Origin: Prado023 sp963774745
GTDB taxonomy: Bacteria > Actinomycetota > Actinomycetes > S36-B12 > CAIYMF01
NCBI GenBank assembly: GCA_963774745.1
Contig: CAVZGE010000002.1
Span: 124,001-188,000 of the forward strand
Length of the DNA stretch: 64,000 nt
Direction of reading: 5' to 3'
The notes under the pieces were generated by a model. The model was not told where the DNA came from, ran no database searches, and saw only the letters and a list, made by a program, of their open reading frames with translations. Below, one piece after another: positions 8,103 through 16,183 of this stretch (positions within the stretch are counted from its first letter, which is position 1; each line of letters starts with the position of its first letter). A program made the position numbers and the translations under genes.

Positions 8103-9335
8103 TCAGTCCATCCAGCGCACGGACACCCACCCGGCCGGGGCCGGGACGAACACGACCTGGCCGTCCCCGGAGAGCTCGGCGGGGATCGTGCTGTTCACCA
8201 CCACGACATTGCTGCCGACCTGCAGCGGGACGCCCGCGGCGATCAGCGCCGGGGTGAGGTCCACGGCCACCCCGGTGTCCCGGTCGAACACCCCGATCAG
8301 GCCCACCCGTCCCACCACCGGATCGGTGATGCGCGACCCGTGGTAGGTCGCGTAGCGCCCGCGACGGCTGATCCCCTGCGGCTCCCGGTACTCCTCGCCG
8401 GGCTGGACCTGGTCCCGGCGCATCGGGTCACCGGTCAGCAACGGGGTGACGACAGCGGTTGCCGTGTCGTAGCGCCCCGCGTCGTTCGCACCGCCCACCT
8501 GGTAGTAGATGGCGCTGCCGTCGTCGGTCAGCATGATCCGCTCGGCGTCCGGGATGGCCACGGCGCGCACGGTCGTGCGGTTCAGGAGCACGTCGACACG
8601 ATGGCTCGCGGTGCTGCCGGCGGTGTTGAACGGCAGCATGACCGTGCGCGCACCCTCGGAGATGTGGGGTGCGTAGAGCTCCGCCTCCTCGTCGGTCCTG
8701 TGGCAGATCCCCGTGCGGACGGTGAGCTTGCGGGTCTTCATGTCCTTGATGTACAGGTCGCCGCGGTCCGGATCGGTCAGGTTCGCACAGAAGGCGACGT
8801 AGCGACCGTCAGGGGACATCTGCCCGGGGCCCCGGGGGCCGTTGTGGAAGTAGGCACCGAACGTCGACTCGGCGGTGCTGAACTGGGCGCACCCGGTGGC
8901 CTGGCTCCAGGTGGGCCGCAGCTGCTTGCCGCTCCGGGTGGTGGCGGCCAGCCGCGCCCGCCCGGTGATCCGATCCAGCACCCAGGGGCGCGCGTAGGTG
9001 CATGAGCCCTTCGTGTACGACCGGGTGTAGGAGACGTACCTGCCGTTGCTCGACAGCGACTTGTAGGTGTAGCTGCCACTGGACCTCAGCGTGCGCAGCG
9101 TCTTGTTCCGCACGAGGTCGCGCACCACGAAGGGACCCGTCTCGGTCATCCTGCCCAACGCGATCCTGCCGTTCTTCGACACGTCGACGAGAGTGTGGAT
9201 CCCCGTCGGCACCGGGGTCGCTGATGCCGCCACCCCGGCGGCGTCCTGCACGGCGAGCGCGCCCCCCGGAGCCGCCGCACCGAGCAGCAGCCCGGCCAGC
9301 GCCATCCCGGTCACGAACCACCGACTCCTGGTCAT
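8103..9335 (-). CDS. Secreted PD40/TolB-like beta-propeller protein
   Basis: A 410-aa predicted exported protein. ATG 9335 (MTRSRWFVTGM...) follows GGGAGAGG and gives a clean signal peptide ending near GGALA at about residue 28. The mature part is a chain of WD40/PD40-like blades, each with a pattern such as SPDGRYVAFCA, SSNGRYVSYTR, SRRGRYATYHG or SGDGQVVFV, typical of TolB-type propellers. Conserved cysteines (about 100-190) suggest disulfides outside the cell. No enzymatic domain is visible; a binding or scaffold role is the only inference possible. A longer frame to 9389 exists but lacks a ribosome site. The 165-bp gap to the next gene upstream holds nothing I recognise. Confidence 0.8.
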   Translation of the reverse strand: MTRSRWFVTGMALAGLLLGAAAPGGALAVQDAAGVAASATPVPTGIHTLVDVSKNGRIALGRMTETGPFVVRDLVRNKTLRTLRSSGSYTYKSLSSNGRYVSYTRSYTKGSCTYARPWVLDRITGRARLAATTRSGKQLRPTWSQATGCAQFSTAESTFGAYFHNGPRGPGQMSPDGRYVAFCANLTDPDRGDLYIKDMKTRKLTVRTGICHRTDEEAELYAPHISEGARTVMLPFNTAGSTASHRVDVLLNRTTVRAVAIPDAERIMLTDDGSAIYYQVGGANDAGRYDTATAVVTPLLTGDPMRRDQVQPGEEYREPQGISRRGRYATYHGSRITDPVVGRVGLIGVFDRDTGVAVDLTPALIAAGVPLQVGSNVVVVNSTIPAELSGDGQVVFVPAPAGWVSVRWMD

Positions 9336-9500
9336 CACGACGCACCTCTCCCATCCGCCCAGCCCGATGCGGTCGATCACCGCCCGCAACCCGCGATCGA
9401 GTCACCCACGAGGCGACCGCCCTACCGCTCCACCGAATCACTGCGGCGGGCTGGACGCTAGGTGCTTTGGTCCCGATCGGCCCTGATGTGGACGGGTGCG

Positions 9501-10130
9501 CTACTGGCGGCGCCGGAACTGGGCGACCTGGCGCCCAGCGGCGCTCTGCTCGACCAGCACCTCCAGCCGCCGGGCCCGGGTGTCCACCCCCTTGGCGGAG
9601 TGCAGCCAGTGCACCACCGCCCGCCGGTAGGACCCCGGCTGGGCGGCGAAGTGCTCCCAGGCCCCGGGCGCCGATCGCAGTCGTGCCTCCTCCGTCGTCG
9701 TGAGGGTCAGCCCGGCGTCGCCACCCTGCTCATGGGAGTAGACCGCGGTCCGGTCGGCCCGCCGGGCAGCGAGGGCGGCCAGGCCCGCGGGCGTCATCAG
9801 CCCGGCGTCCGTGAGCGCCTGCGCCTTGGCGACGTTGACGGCCGACCAGATGCTTCCGGGGCGCCGGGGGGTGAACCGGATCGTGTAGCTCCGGTCGTCC
9901 AGGCGGCGCCGGACACCGTCGATCCAGCCGAAGCACAGGGCTTCGTCGACGGACTCCGACCAGGTCATCGACGGCTGCCCGGACCCCACCTTCCAGAACC
10001 CGACCAGCAGCTCGGTCGCCGAGCCGTGGTGCTCGGCCAGCCAGCTCCTGAACTGGGCGCCGGTCGCGAAGAAGACCGCGCCGACGACCCCGTCCTGCGG
10101 CTCTCGGCCCCCGACCTCGACGCGCTCCAT
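9501..10130 (-). CDS. YdeI/OmpD-associated family protein
   Basis: A 209-aa soluble protein of the YdeI family (annotated in databases as bacteriocin-protection, YdeI/OmpD-associated). Diagnostic stretches are visible: LLVGFWKVGSGQPSMTW, SVDEALCFGWIDGV, YTIRFTPRRPGSIWSAVN and WLHSAKGVDTRARRLEVLV near the C-terminus. Family knowledge is thin: members are implicated in stress or antimicrobial-peptide tolerance, but no reaction is established. ATG 10130 gives the usual family length. It is divergent from the collagen-like gene at 10248 across 117 bp that must hold both promoters. Confidence 0.88.
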   Translation of the reverse strand: MERVEVGGREPQDGVVGAVFFATGAQFRSWLAEHHGSATELLVGFWKVGSGQPSMTWSESVDEALCFGWIDGVRRRLDDRSYTIRFTPRRPGSIWSAVNVAKAQALTDAGLMTPAGLAALAARRADRTAVYSHEQGGDAGLTLTTTEEARLRSAPGAWEHFAAQPGSYRRAVVHWLHSAKGVDTRARRLEVLVEQSAAGRQVAQFRRRQ

Positions 10131-10247
10131 GGCCCGAGTGTGCCAGCGCCACGGCAGCCACGTGGGCGCATCGATGGCGCGCACCCTTGTCAGGGCGGTG
10201 CGGGTCTGCCATGGTGACCCGATCATCGACCGTCCGACGGAGCGCCC

Positions 10248-11621
10248 ATGTCGAATCGCCGCAAGTCCCTGGCTGTCGCTGCGACCTCGGGCGGGGTGCT
10301 CCTGCTGGCAGCCGTGGCCGCCGCCGGGGCGCCGACGGACACCACCTACTACGCCTGCCTGAAGAACGGCAGGCTCAGCGAGGTCGGGACCTCGGCGCCG
10401 TCCTGCGCGGCGAACGAGACCGGGATCTCCTGGAGCCAGCGGGGCCCGGTCGGGCCCGCCGGCCCGCAGGGCCCGATCGGGCTGACGGGGGCCACCGGTG
10501 CGCAGGGGCCCACGGGCGAGACCGGGGCCACGGGGGCGACCGGCGAACCGGGGGCGACCGGGCCCGCGGGCCCACAGGGCGAGCAGGGCGTCCAGGGCGT
10601 CCCCGGGGAGAAGGGCGACCCCGGCGCCATCGGGCCGGTCGGCCCGCAGGGGCCCCCCGGGCTGGACGCGCAAGGTGCTGCCGCCCTGGCCTGCGACACC
10701 CTCGCCGCCGACCAGCGGACCACGCCGGACACGTCCGTCGACGTCTTCCTCACCCTGGCCGGCATCCCGGGGGACTCGGTTGACTCGAAGCACAAGGGCG
10801 CCATCGAGGTGTCCTCGTTCTGCCTGGGTGGGGCATCGGCCGACGACGACGGCGTGTTCACCGTCGAGAAGCCCCTCGATTCGGCCTCGGTACCGATTCT
10901 GGAGGCCCTAGCGGACGGCACCTCCATCGCCACCGCGCAGGTGGACGTCGTCCGGGCCAGCAAGCTCCAGGAGACCGTGGCGACGTTCAAGTTCTCCAAC
11001 ATCTCGGTCCGCGGGTACCGGCTCGGTGGGCATGAGACCTTGGACGAGGACGTCTCGTTCCGCTGGACGCAGGTCGTGGCCCAGACCGGCGGCACCGCCG
11101 GCGAGCCGATCACGGCGCCGGATCCGGTCGCGGAGACCGAGCCCCGGTGCGCGGCGCTGACCACCGACCGTGAGCCCGGCGACCTCAGCGGCGTGTCCGC
11201 GTTCCTGGAGATCCCCTCGATCCCGGGCGGCAGCCAGTCGGACAAGCACAAGGGGGCCATCGAAGTGCGGTCGATCTGCTTCGGTGGGTCGCGGGCGGGT
11301 GGGTCCGGGCCGTCGTACACGTCGGTCACCACGACCAAGCGGACCGACGTGGCCAGCGCCCGCCTGCACAACGCGTTCCGCGAGGGCACCGTCCTGGCCG
11401 ACTCCACGATCGCGGTCGAGAGGGTCACCGACAAGGGTTACGCGCCGGTGCTGCGGCTGGAGCTGGCCAGCCCGACAGTGGCCGGCTACCGCGCCGGGGC
11501 CCGGGGAGGTCCGTTGGCCGAGGACCTCGCGCTGACGACGGGCAGCCTCACGGTCACCTACTTCGTCTACGACCCGGCGGGTCGGCAGACCGGTACCGAC
11601 GAGGTCATCCTGGACCGGTGA
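10248..11621 (+). CDS. Secreted collagen-like protein with two Hcp-like domains
   Basis: A 457-aa predicted exported protein. A signal peptide (about 1-28) is followed by a short Cys-containing segment common at the head of bacterial collagen-like proteins (YYACLKNGRL...). Then come 25 uninterrupted Gly-X-Y triplets (about 66-140), and two tandem domains of about 140 residues. Each domain opens with the Hcp-type pattern: VFLTLAGIPGDSVDSKHKGA and FLEIPSIPGGSQSDKHKGA, each followed by IEV.S.C.GG. Family knowledge: Hcp is the tube protein of type VI secretion, but Hcp-fold proteins also occur outside it. No other type VI gene is present here. Triple-helix formation by the triplets is an inference. 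GGAGCG lies upstream of ATG 10248. The stop overlaps the following methyltransferase gene by 4 nt. Confidence 0.85.
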   Translation: MSNRRKSLAVAATSGGVLLLAAVAAAGAPTDTTYYACLKNGRLSEVGTSAPSCAANETGISWSQRGPVGPAGPQGPIGLTGATGAQGPTGETGATGATGEPGATGPAGPQGEQGVQGVPGEKGDPGAIGPVGPQGPPGLDAQGAAALACDTLAADQRTTPDTSVDVFLTLAGIPGDSVDSKHKGAIEVSSFCLGGASADDDGVFTVEKPLDSASVPILEALADGTSIATAQVDVVRASKLQETVATFKFSNISVRGYRLGGHETLDEDVSFRWTQVVAQTGGTAGEPITAPDPVAETEPRCAALTTDREPGDLSGVSAFLEIPSIPGGSQSDKHKGAIEVRSICFGGSRAGGSGPSYTSVTTTKRTDVASARLHNAFREGTVLADSTIAVERVTDKGYAPVLRLELASPTVAGYRAGARGGPLAEDLALTTGSLTVTYFVYDPAGRQTGTDEVILDR

Positions 11622-13000
11622 CGTCCTACGACGAGGTCGCCTATCCCAGCGTTCCCCTGGCACAGACCCAACCGGACGGGTTCGCGACCCAGGCGGTGCT
11701 GCACGGGGTCCGGTCGCCGGACCCGGCAGCGTGCCGCGTCCTGGAGATCGGCTGCTCCGACGCCGGGAACCTCGCGTGGCTGGCTGCCCATGCCCCCGGC
11801 GCCCAGTTCCTCGGCGTGGACCTGTCCGAGCAGGCGGTGGCCCGGGCCCAGGGCGTGGTCGCCGGCCTGGCGAACATCGAGGTCCGGCAGGCCGACCTGA
11901 CGCAGCTCGACGCCGGGCCGTTCGACTTCGTCATCGCACACGGGGTCTACTCATGGCTGCCCCGGCCGGAGGAGCTGCTGCGCTGCATCGATCGGCACCT
12001 CTCCGACGACGGCATCGCCTACGTCTCCTACAACGTGCTGCCCGGCTCCCGGGTGCGCCAGATGGCCGGCGACGTGCTCACGCGGCACACGGCCGGATCG
12101 CCGGACCGGGTGGCCGCAGCCCGCGCCCTCATGGACCTGGTGACCTCCGCAACCGTGGCCTCCCCGCACGCCGAGATCATGCGCGCCGCGATGCGGCTGA
12201 GCGCCGACAAGCCCGACCACCTCCTGATCCACGACGAGATGGCCACCTTCAACCACGCGCCCTACTTCGACGAGTTCATCGCTGCAGCCGCGGCGCACCA
12301 GCTGGCCTACCTCGGCGAGACGCACCGTGCCGACAGCAGCCCGCCGGGAGTGACCCTGCCCGAGGACGCCCCCGCCGCCGAGGTGGACCGCCAGCAGCTG
12401 CTGGACTACATCCGCAACAGGTCCTTCCGCCAGACCCTCCTGGTCCGTCCCGGCAACGCCCCCGAGGGCTTCCGGATCGATCCCGACCGGTTGGCGGGGC
12501 TGCACGCCGCGGCTCCGGTCGAGCGCCGGGGCAGCGACTCGGGGCGCACCACCTACACGGTGCTGGGCGGGGTGGAGCTGACCACCGACAGCACGGAGCT
12601 GGGCGCGGACCTCGAGCTCCTGGGCCGGTCCTGGCCGGGGAGCGTTCCCGTCTCCAGCCTGCGGGCGGACCGGGCGCTCCTGCTGCAGGTGCACGGCAGC
12701 CGCGGGCTGGAGCTGCGGGTGCACCCGATCGTCGCGGTCATGCCGGGCGACCGACCGCTCGTGGGTCCGTACGTGCGCTCCCGGGCGGGCATCGACGGAC
12801 GCGTGGCCAACCAGCGGCACGAGATCCTGAGCCTCGACGATCCACTGAGCCGTCGGGCTGTGGCCATGATGGACGGGACGATGACGCGTGCCGCCATCGC
12901 GCGGGAGCTCAGCGCCCTGCCGGGAGCGCCGAGGGACGTCCGCAGCGCCCTCGACGTCCTGCTCGACGAGCTCGGTGCCGCCAGTCTCCTCCTCGCCTGA
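11618..13000 (+). CDS. SAM-dependent methyltransferase with methyltransferase-regulatory domain
   Basis: A 460-aa class I methyltransferase. GTG 11618 overlaps the upstream stop (GTGA). The SAM-binding Rossmann fold shows motif I (VLEIGCSDAGNLAWLA), motif II (FLGVDLSEQAVARA) and the acidic loop FDFVIAHGVYSWL. About residues 215-300 (LLIHDEMATFNHAPYFDEFIAAA...) match the regulatory domain that follows this methyltransferase subtype, and the C-terminal 150 residues resemble its usual winged-helix tail. The methyl acceptor is unknown. Translational coupling to the collagen/Hcp gene suggests that protein, or a shared surface structure, as a candidate target; this is inference only. Confidence 0.85.
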   Translation: MTSYDEVAYPSVPLAQTQPDGFATQAVLHGVRSPDPAACRVLEIGCSDAGNLAWLAAHAPGAQFLGVDLSEQAVARAQGVVAGLANIEVRQADLTQLDAGPFDFVIAHGVYSWLPRPEELLRCIDRHLSDDGIAYVSYNVLPGSRVRQMAGDVLTRHTAGSPDRVAAARALMDLVTSATVASPHAEIMRAAMRLSADKPDHLLIHDEMATFNHAPYFDEFIAAAAAHQLAYLGETHRADSSPPGVTLPEDAPAAEVDRQQLLDYIRNRSFRQTLLVRPGNAPEGFRIDPDRLAGLHAAAPVERRGSDSGRTTYTVLGGVELTTDSTELGADLELLGRSWPGSVPVSSLRADRALLLQVHGSRGLELRVHPIVAVMPGDRPLVGPYVRSRAGIDGRVANQRHEILSLDDPLSRRAVAMMDGTMTRAAIARELSALPGAPRDVRSALDVLLDELGAASLLLA

Positions 13001-13115
13001 TCCTCCTCGCCGCGGCGAGCCCCCGCGGCCCGGCGACGGCGCCGGTGGGTCCGCCGGTCCTAGGCTGGGTCGCACGCGGGGGCCAGAGCGGCCCCGGAGC
13101 ATCGAGGGGGTCGAG

Positions 13116-13484
13116 GTGGGCATCTTCACTGGGAACGCCGGGCGCAAGGACGCGGGGGCCATCCAGTCCGAGTACGCCCGGATCTTCGCCCAGGACGAGC
13201 AGGTCCACGCCGCCTACGGCGTGGTTCGCGACGTGTTCATCTTCACGAACATGCGCCTGGTCCTCGTCGACAGGCAGGGCATGTCCGGCAAGAAGATCAG
13301 CTACGAGTCCATCCCGTACAAGAGCGTCGAACGGTTCTCGGTCGAGACCGCGGGAGCCTTCGATCTCGACGCCGAGCTGCGGATCTGGGTGCGCGGACGC
13401 AATGAGCCGATCGCCAAGCAGTTCGACAAGGGCGCCAACATCTACGAGGTGCAGGCGATCCTGACCGCCTACGTGGTCCGCTGA
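13116..13484 (+). CDS. Small PH-domain protein (bacterial PH, YokE-like)
   Basis: A 122-aa cytosolic protein that is essentially one bacterial pleckstrin-homology domain: VRDVFIFTNMRLVLVDRQG, then a KKISYESIPYKSVERFSVET strand pair, and a C-terminal helix (IYEVQAILTAYVV). Family knowledge: bPH domains are small beta-barrels, often of unknown ligand, linked to membrane stress. The GTG start at 13116 is preceded by GAGGGGGTCGAG. A TAGGCT box near 13062 may be its promoter with a normal 5' leader. It is monocistronic between the methyltransferase and the cobalamin-binding protein. Confidence 0.8.
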   Translation: MGIFTGNAGRKDAGAIQSEYARIFAQDEQVHAAYGVVRDVFIFTNMRLVLVDRQGMSGKKISYESIPYKSVERFSVETAGAFDLDAELRIWVRGRNEPIAKQFDKGANIYEVQAILTAYVVR

Positions 13485-13586
13485 GGCCCTGGGCAACCGG
13501 CTGTGGCCGCGGGCGCGCCGCCACCGACGACCTGACAGGGCGCTGGGGGACCAGTACCGTGGGCGGAGTTGGACAGGAGGTTCGGC

Positions 13587-13658
13587 GTGGGCGTGAGTCG
13601 AGGACGTGCTGACCACGTCGTCGCAATCGACCGCCGGCGCCGGCCGTGCCGTCCATGA
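13587..13658 (+). CDS. Possible 23-codon leader peptide upstream of the cobalamin-binding protein
   Basis: GTG 13587 is preceded by a good ribosome site (AGGAGG at 13575-13580). It opens a 23-codon frame rich in Arg (ending DRRRRPCRP) whose TGA overlaps the ATG at 13655 as ATGA. The downstream gene has no ribosome site of its own at 13655, so translational coupling through this short frame is plausible. The alternative is that it is the true N-terminus of the cobalamin-binding protein joined by a one-base sequence error. No homology is recognisable in so short a peptide. Confidence 0.35.
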   Translation: MGVSRGRADHVVAIDRRRRPCRP

Positions 13659-14725
13659 TCGGGACCCCGGGGACACCCGACCTGATGGGTGCCCGACGTG
13701 AGTATGTCGCGGCCCTCAAGGCGGGCGATCGGATGGGGGCGACCACGATCGCCCTGGAGCTGCTGGACGCAGGCGTGCCGGGCGAGCAGGTCCTGGGCGG
13801 GCTGGTGTCCCGGGGCCAGGTCGAGGTGGGCCTCGGGTGGCAGGCCGCGACCTGGACGGTGTCGGAGGAGCACCGCGCCTCAGCCATCGCCCTGTCGGTG
13901 ATGCGTGCGGTCTCCGATGCGGCCATGCGCGCCCCCGGCGCCGTCCCGGAGGGCTCCCGCGGCCCGGCCGTCGTGGCCTGCACGGAGGGTGAATGGCACC
14001 TGCTTCCGGCCCAGTTCGCCACTGAGACGCTGCGCCTGCGCGGATTCGACGTCACCCTGATCGGCCCCTCGGTCCCGGCCTGGGACCTCGCGGAGTTCCT
14101 GGGAAAGGACGGCCCCTCGGCCGTGGCGATCTCATGCTCCATGCAGGTGTCGTTGGCGGGCGCGTGGCGAACCATCTCGGCGCTGCGTGGGCAGGGTGTG
14201 GCCATCGTCTGCGGGGGCCGGGGGTTCGGGCCGAGGGGCCGGTGGGGGTTGGCCCTGGGCGCCGACGTCTGGGCCAAGGACTTCTCGACCGGAGCCGACC
14301 TCCTCACCGACCTGCTCGCCCAGCCGCGCCCGGGAGCCCGCGCCAGGCTCGGGTCACCGGCGGTGCGGGCCGAGCTCGACGTGCTCCGACGCGAGTCCGA
14401 GGCCATCGTGCAGACCGCGACCACGTTCGCCCTGCGCAACTCCCCGCGGCTCATCGACGACATCGCCCGCGTCCGGGCCACCCGCGAGGACCTGGCCTCG
14501 ACCTTGCAGGCTGTCGAGTCGGCCGTGGTGACCGGGGATCCCACGGTGCTGTCCAGCTACGTCACCTGGTTCGAGGACGTCCTGGCCGCTCGCCAGCTGC
14601 CGGTGTCGTTCGTCCCGACCGCCCTCGACCTGCTGGTCAGTGCCATTCCCGCTGATCTCCAGCTGACTCGGCAGGCCGCGCTGGACGGGCTCCGGGCATG
14701 CCGCGGACCCGGCCTGGTCCCGTGA
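13655..14725 (+). CDS. CarH-like cobalamin-binding photosensor without DNA-binding domain
   Basis: A 356-aa cobalamin-binding protein. A four-helix cap (about 12-85) carries the Wx9EH motif (W62, E72-H73) that caps adenosylcobalamin in CarH/LitR-type light sensors. The Rossmann B12 domain (about 100-225) has E113-W-H115, matching the GExH motif whose His ligates cobalt, plus LIGPSVP and IVCGGRGFGP. About 110 C-terminal residues are helical (DPTVLSSYVTWFEDVLAARQLPV), as in stand-alone B12 sensors. CarH's N-terminal MerR helix-turn-helix is absent, so signalling must go through a partner. The start is uncertain: GTG 13646, ATG 13655 or ATG 13685 (MGARREYVAAL, where family similarity begins). 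13655 is used because of the ATGA overlap with the leader frame. Confidence 0.82.
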   Translation: MIGTPGTPDLMGARREYVAALKAGDRMGATTIALELLDAGVPGEQVLGGLVSRGQVEVGLGWQAATWTVSEEHRASAIALSVMRAVSDAAMRAPGAVPEGSRGPAVVACTEGEWHLLPAQFATETLRLRGFDVTLIGPSVPAWDLAEFLGKDGPSAVAISCSMQVSLAGAWRTISALRGQGVAIVCGGRGFGPRGRWGLALGADVWAKDFSTGADLLTDLLAQPRPGARARLGSPAVRAELDVLRRESEAIVQTATTFALRNSPRLIDDIARVRATREDLASTLQAVESAVVTGDPTVLSSYVTWFEDVLAARQLPVSFVPTALDLLVSAIPADLQLTRQAALDGLRACRGPGLVP

Positions 14726-14773
14726 CCCACCTGTCGCGTTTGGCTGCCGAGTGCCCGGGGAAGGACCGAGCCC

Positions 14774-15355
14774 ATGGGATTGCTCCGCGACAGCTGGAAC
14801 AGCGGCGACAACGTCAGCCGCGTCTTCGTGGCCGGGGTACTGGCCAAGGGGCTCAACGGTGTGGCGGAGGTGGCGGGGGGCGCTGTGCTGTTCCTCGTCT
14901 CCCGGGACCTGCTGGTCGGGCTGCTCGGCGGGGTGGCCTCCTGGCTGATGAGCGACGACCCGCAGAACTTCCTCGGGCAGTGGCTGCTGAACTGGTCCAA
15001 GGGGGAGGACCTCTCGGCGGCCTCCATCTCGTTCGTGGCCACCTACCTGCTGCTCCACGGCATCGCCAAGCTCGTGCTGGTCGGTGCGCTGCTGCGTGGC
15101 CGGCTCTGGGCCTACCCGCTGTCGATCGCCGTGCTCGTGGCGTTCATCGGCTACCAGGTCTACGACATCGTCACCGAGGGGCCGAGCGTCGGGATGATCG
15201 GCCTGACCCTGTTCGACATCGTGCTGACCTGGCTGGCCTGGCGGGAGTGGCAGCACCACAAGGAGTCCGGGCTGTTCGAGCAGGCGGACCCGGCGGCCGA
15301 CTCCGCAGGACTCCTCGACCAGCTGCCCGGCCGCACCGAGCTCGAAGGCGCCTGA
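14774..15355 (+). CDS. DUF2127 family membrane protein
   Basis: A 193-aa protein with four predicted membrane helices and the DUF2127 signature: a first helix in AGVLAKGLNGVAEVAGG, a central YLLLHGIAKLVLVGALLRGRLWAYP, and a helix with FIGYQVYDIV. The function of the family is not known. The start ATG 14774 follows GGGGAAGGA with good spacing. It is on the same strand as the cobalamin sensor, 48 bp downstream, so it could share a transcript, but it has its own ribosome site. A hairpin begins at its stop codon. Confidence 0.85.
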   Translation: MGLLRDSWNSGDNVSRVFVAGVLAKGLNGVAEVAGGAVLFLVSRDLLVGLLGGVASWLMSDDPQNFLGQWLLNWSKGEDLSAASISFVATYLLLHGIAKLVLVGALLRGRLWAYPLSIAVLVAFIGYQVYDIVTEGPSVGMIGLTLFDIVLTWLAWREWQHHKESGLFEQADPAADSAGLLDQLPGRTELEGA

Positions 15356-15388
15356 GGCGCCCCAGCACGTCGCTTCGCTCGGGCGCCT
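15355..15388 (+). terminator. Possible terminator hairpin after the DUF2127 gene
   Basis: Inverted repeat AGGCGCCC (15355-15362) / GGGCGCCT (15381-15388): 8-bp stem, 18-nt loop, beginning at the last base of the DUF2127 stop. No U-run follows, which is normal for high-GC actinobacterial terminators. The loop is long, so confidence is limited. The remaining 109 bp up to 15498 hold the ribosome site of the next gene and nothing else I recognise. Confidence 0.4.
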
Positions 15389-15497
15389 GCATGACCAGCC
15401 GCGGATGGGCGGACGGCGGGACGTATGACTCTGGCCGCGGGCCCTGTACGGCGCCACTCTGGGGATGCACGGATGCGGCGTCGACCAGGGGGTTGAG

Positions 15498-16121
15498 ATG
15501 GGCATCTTCGCCATCGAGTTCGCGGACGCAACACCAACGCCCACACCCACACCCACACCCACACCCACACCCGATGAGGTCGGGGCGTCCCTGACAGCGC
15601 TCGATGCCCTCTGGCCCGTCGTGGTTGGCACGGCCATCATCCTCGTGGCCGTCTACTTCGCCCGCAGCAGACTGGCGGACGACGGCAACTCGTTCATCCG
15701 CGGGGCGATTGCCCTGCTGCTCGTCTTCGGGCTGCTGCTGTACTGCGGGCTCCTCCTGACGACCGGGCCCGAGGACGCAGACCTGCGCAACCTCGTCTTC
15801 GGTGCCCTCGTGGCCAGCGTGGCCAGCGGTACCGCCTACTACTTCGCATCGAAGGGATCCGACGAGGCCCGCAAGGACATGCTGGCCTTCGTTGCCGGGG
15901 GCACCGTCACGGTCCCGGACCTGGTGACGAAGCTGGTCAGCGAGGCGACGGTGACGATGTCCGGGAGTCGCCTCACGCTCGTTACGCTGCCGCCGGTCGA
16001 GGCGGGCAAGGAGGCCCGGTTCGTCGTCGTCGACCAGCACCCGAGTGCGGGGACCGTGGTTCAGCCGGACCGGGAGGTCGTCGCCATGGTCAGGGAATCC
16101 GTCAACCCGGTCACGCCCTGA
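15498..16121 (+). CDS. Two-helix membrane protein with Thr-Pro repeat and PASTA-like C-terminus
   Basis: A 207-aa protein. A short N-terminus carries a Thr-Pro repeat (about residues 14-27). Two membrane helices follow (about 37-58 and 70-95), perhaps with a third at about 105-120, then a C-terminal domain (about 145-205) with the PASTA pattern: VTVPDLVTKLVSEATVTM ... GTVVQPDREVVAMV. PASTA domains usually sit outside the cell and bind peptidoglycan fragments or beta-lactams, as in PknB; here one is attached to a small membrane protein with no kinase. ATG 15498 is preceded by GGGGGTTGAG. The PASTA assignment is by pattern only. Confidence 0.65.
   Translation: MGIFAIEFADATPTPTPTPTPTPTPDEVGASLTALDALWPVVVGTAIILVAVYFARSRLADDGNSFIRGAIALLLVFGLLLYCGLLLTTGPEDADLRNLVFGALVASVASGTAYYFASKGSDEARKDMLAFVAGGTVTVPDLVTKLVSEATVTMSGSRLTLVTLPPVEAGKEARFVVVDQHPSAGTVVQPDREVVAMVRESVNPVTP
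15533..15572 (+). repeat. Hexanucleotide tandem repeat (CCACAC)n inside a coding region
   Basis: Five perfect CCACAC units (15541-15570) flanked by near-copies encode the Thr-Pro repeat of the membrane protein starting at 15498. The unit is a multiple of three, so slippage would change linker length without breaking the frame. Confidence 0.9.
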
Positions 16122-16183
16122 GTCCAGCGATCTCCGCGGCACGAACGGGGAGGCGCCCCCGCACGTCGCTACGCTAGCCGGCC

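Noticed and set aside
10248..11621. Evidence for a type VI secretion system
   Set aside because: Only Hcp-like domains are present; no sheath, VgrG, baseplate or ClpV gene occurs in the window, and the protein has a signal peptide.
13485..13586. A promoter or terminator between the PH-domain gene and the photosensor leader
   Set aside because: GC-rich partial dyads are present, but none has a stem long or regular enough to call.
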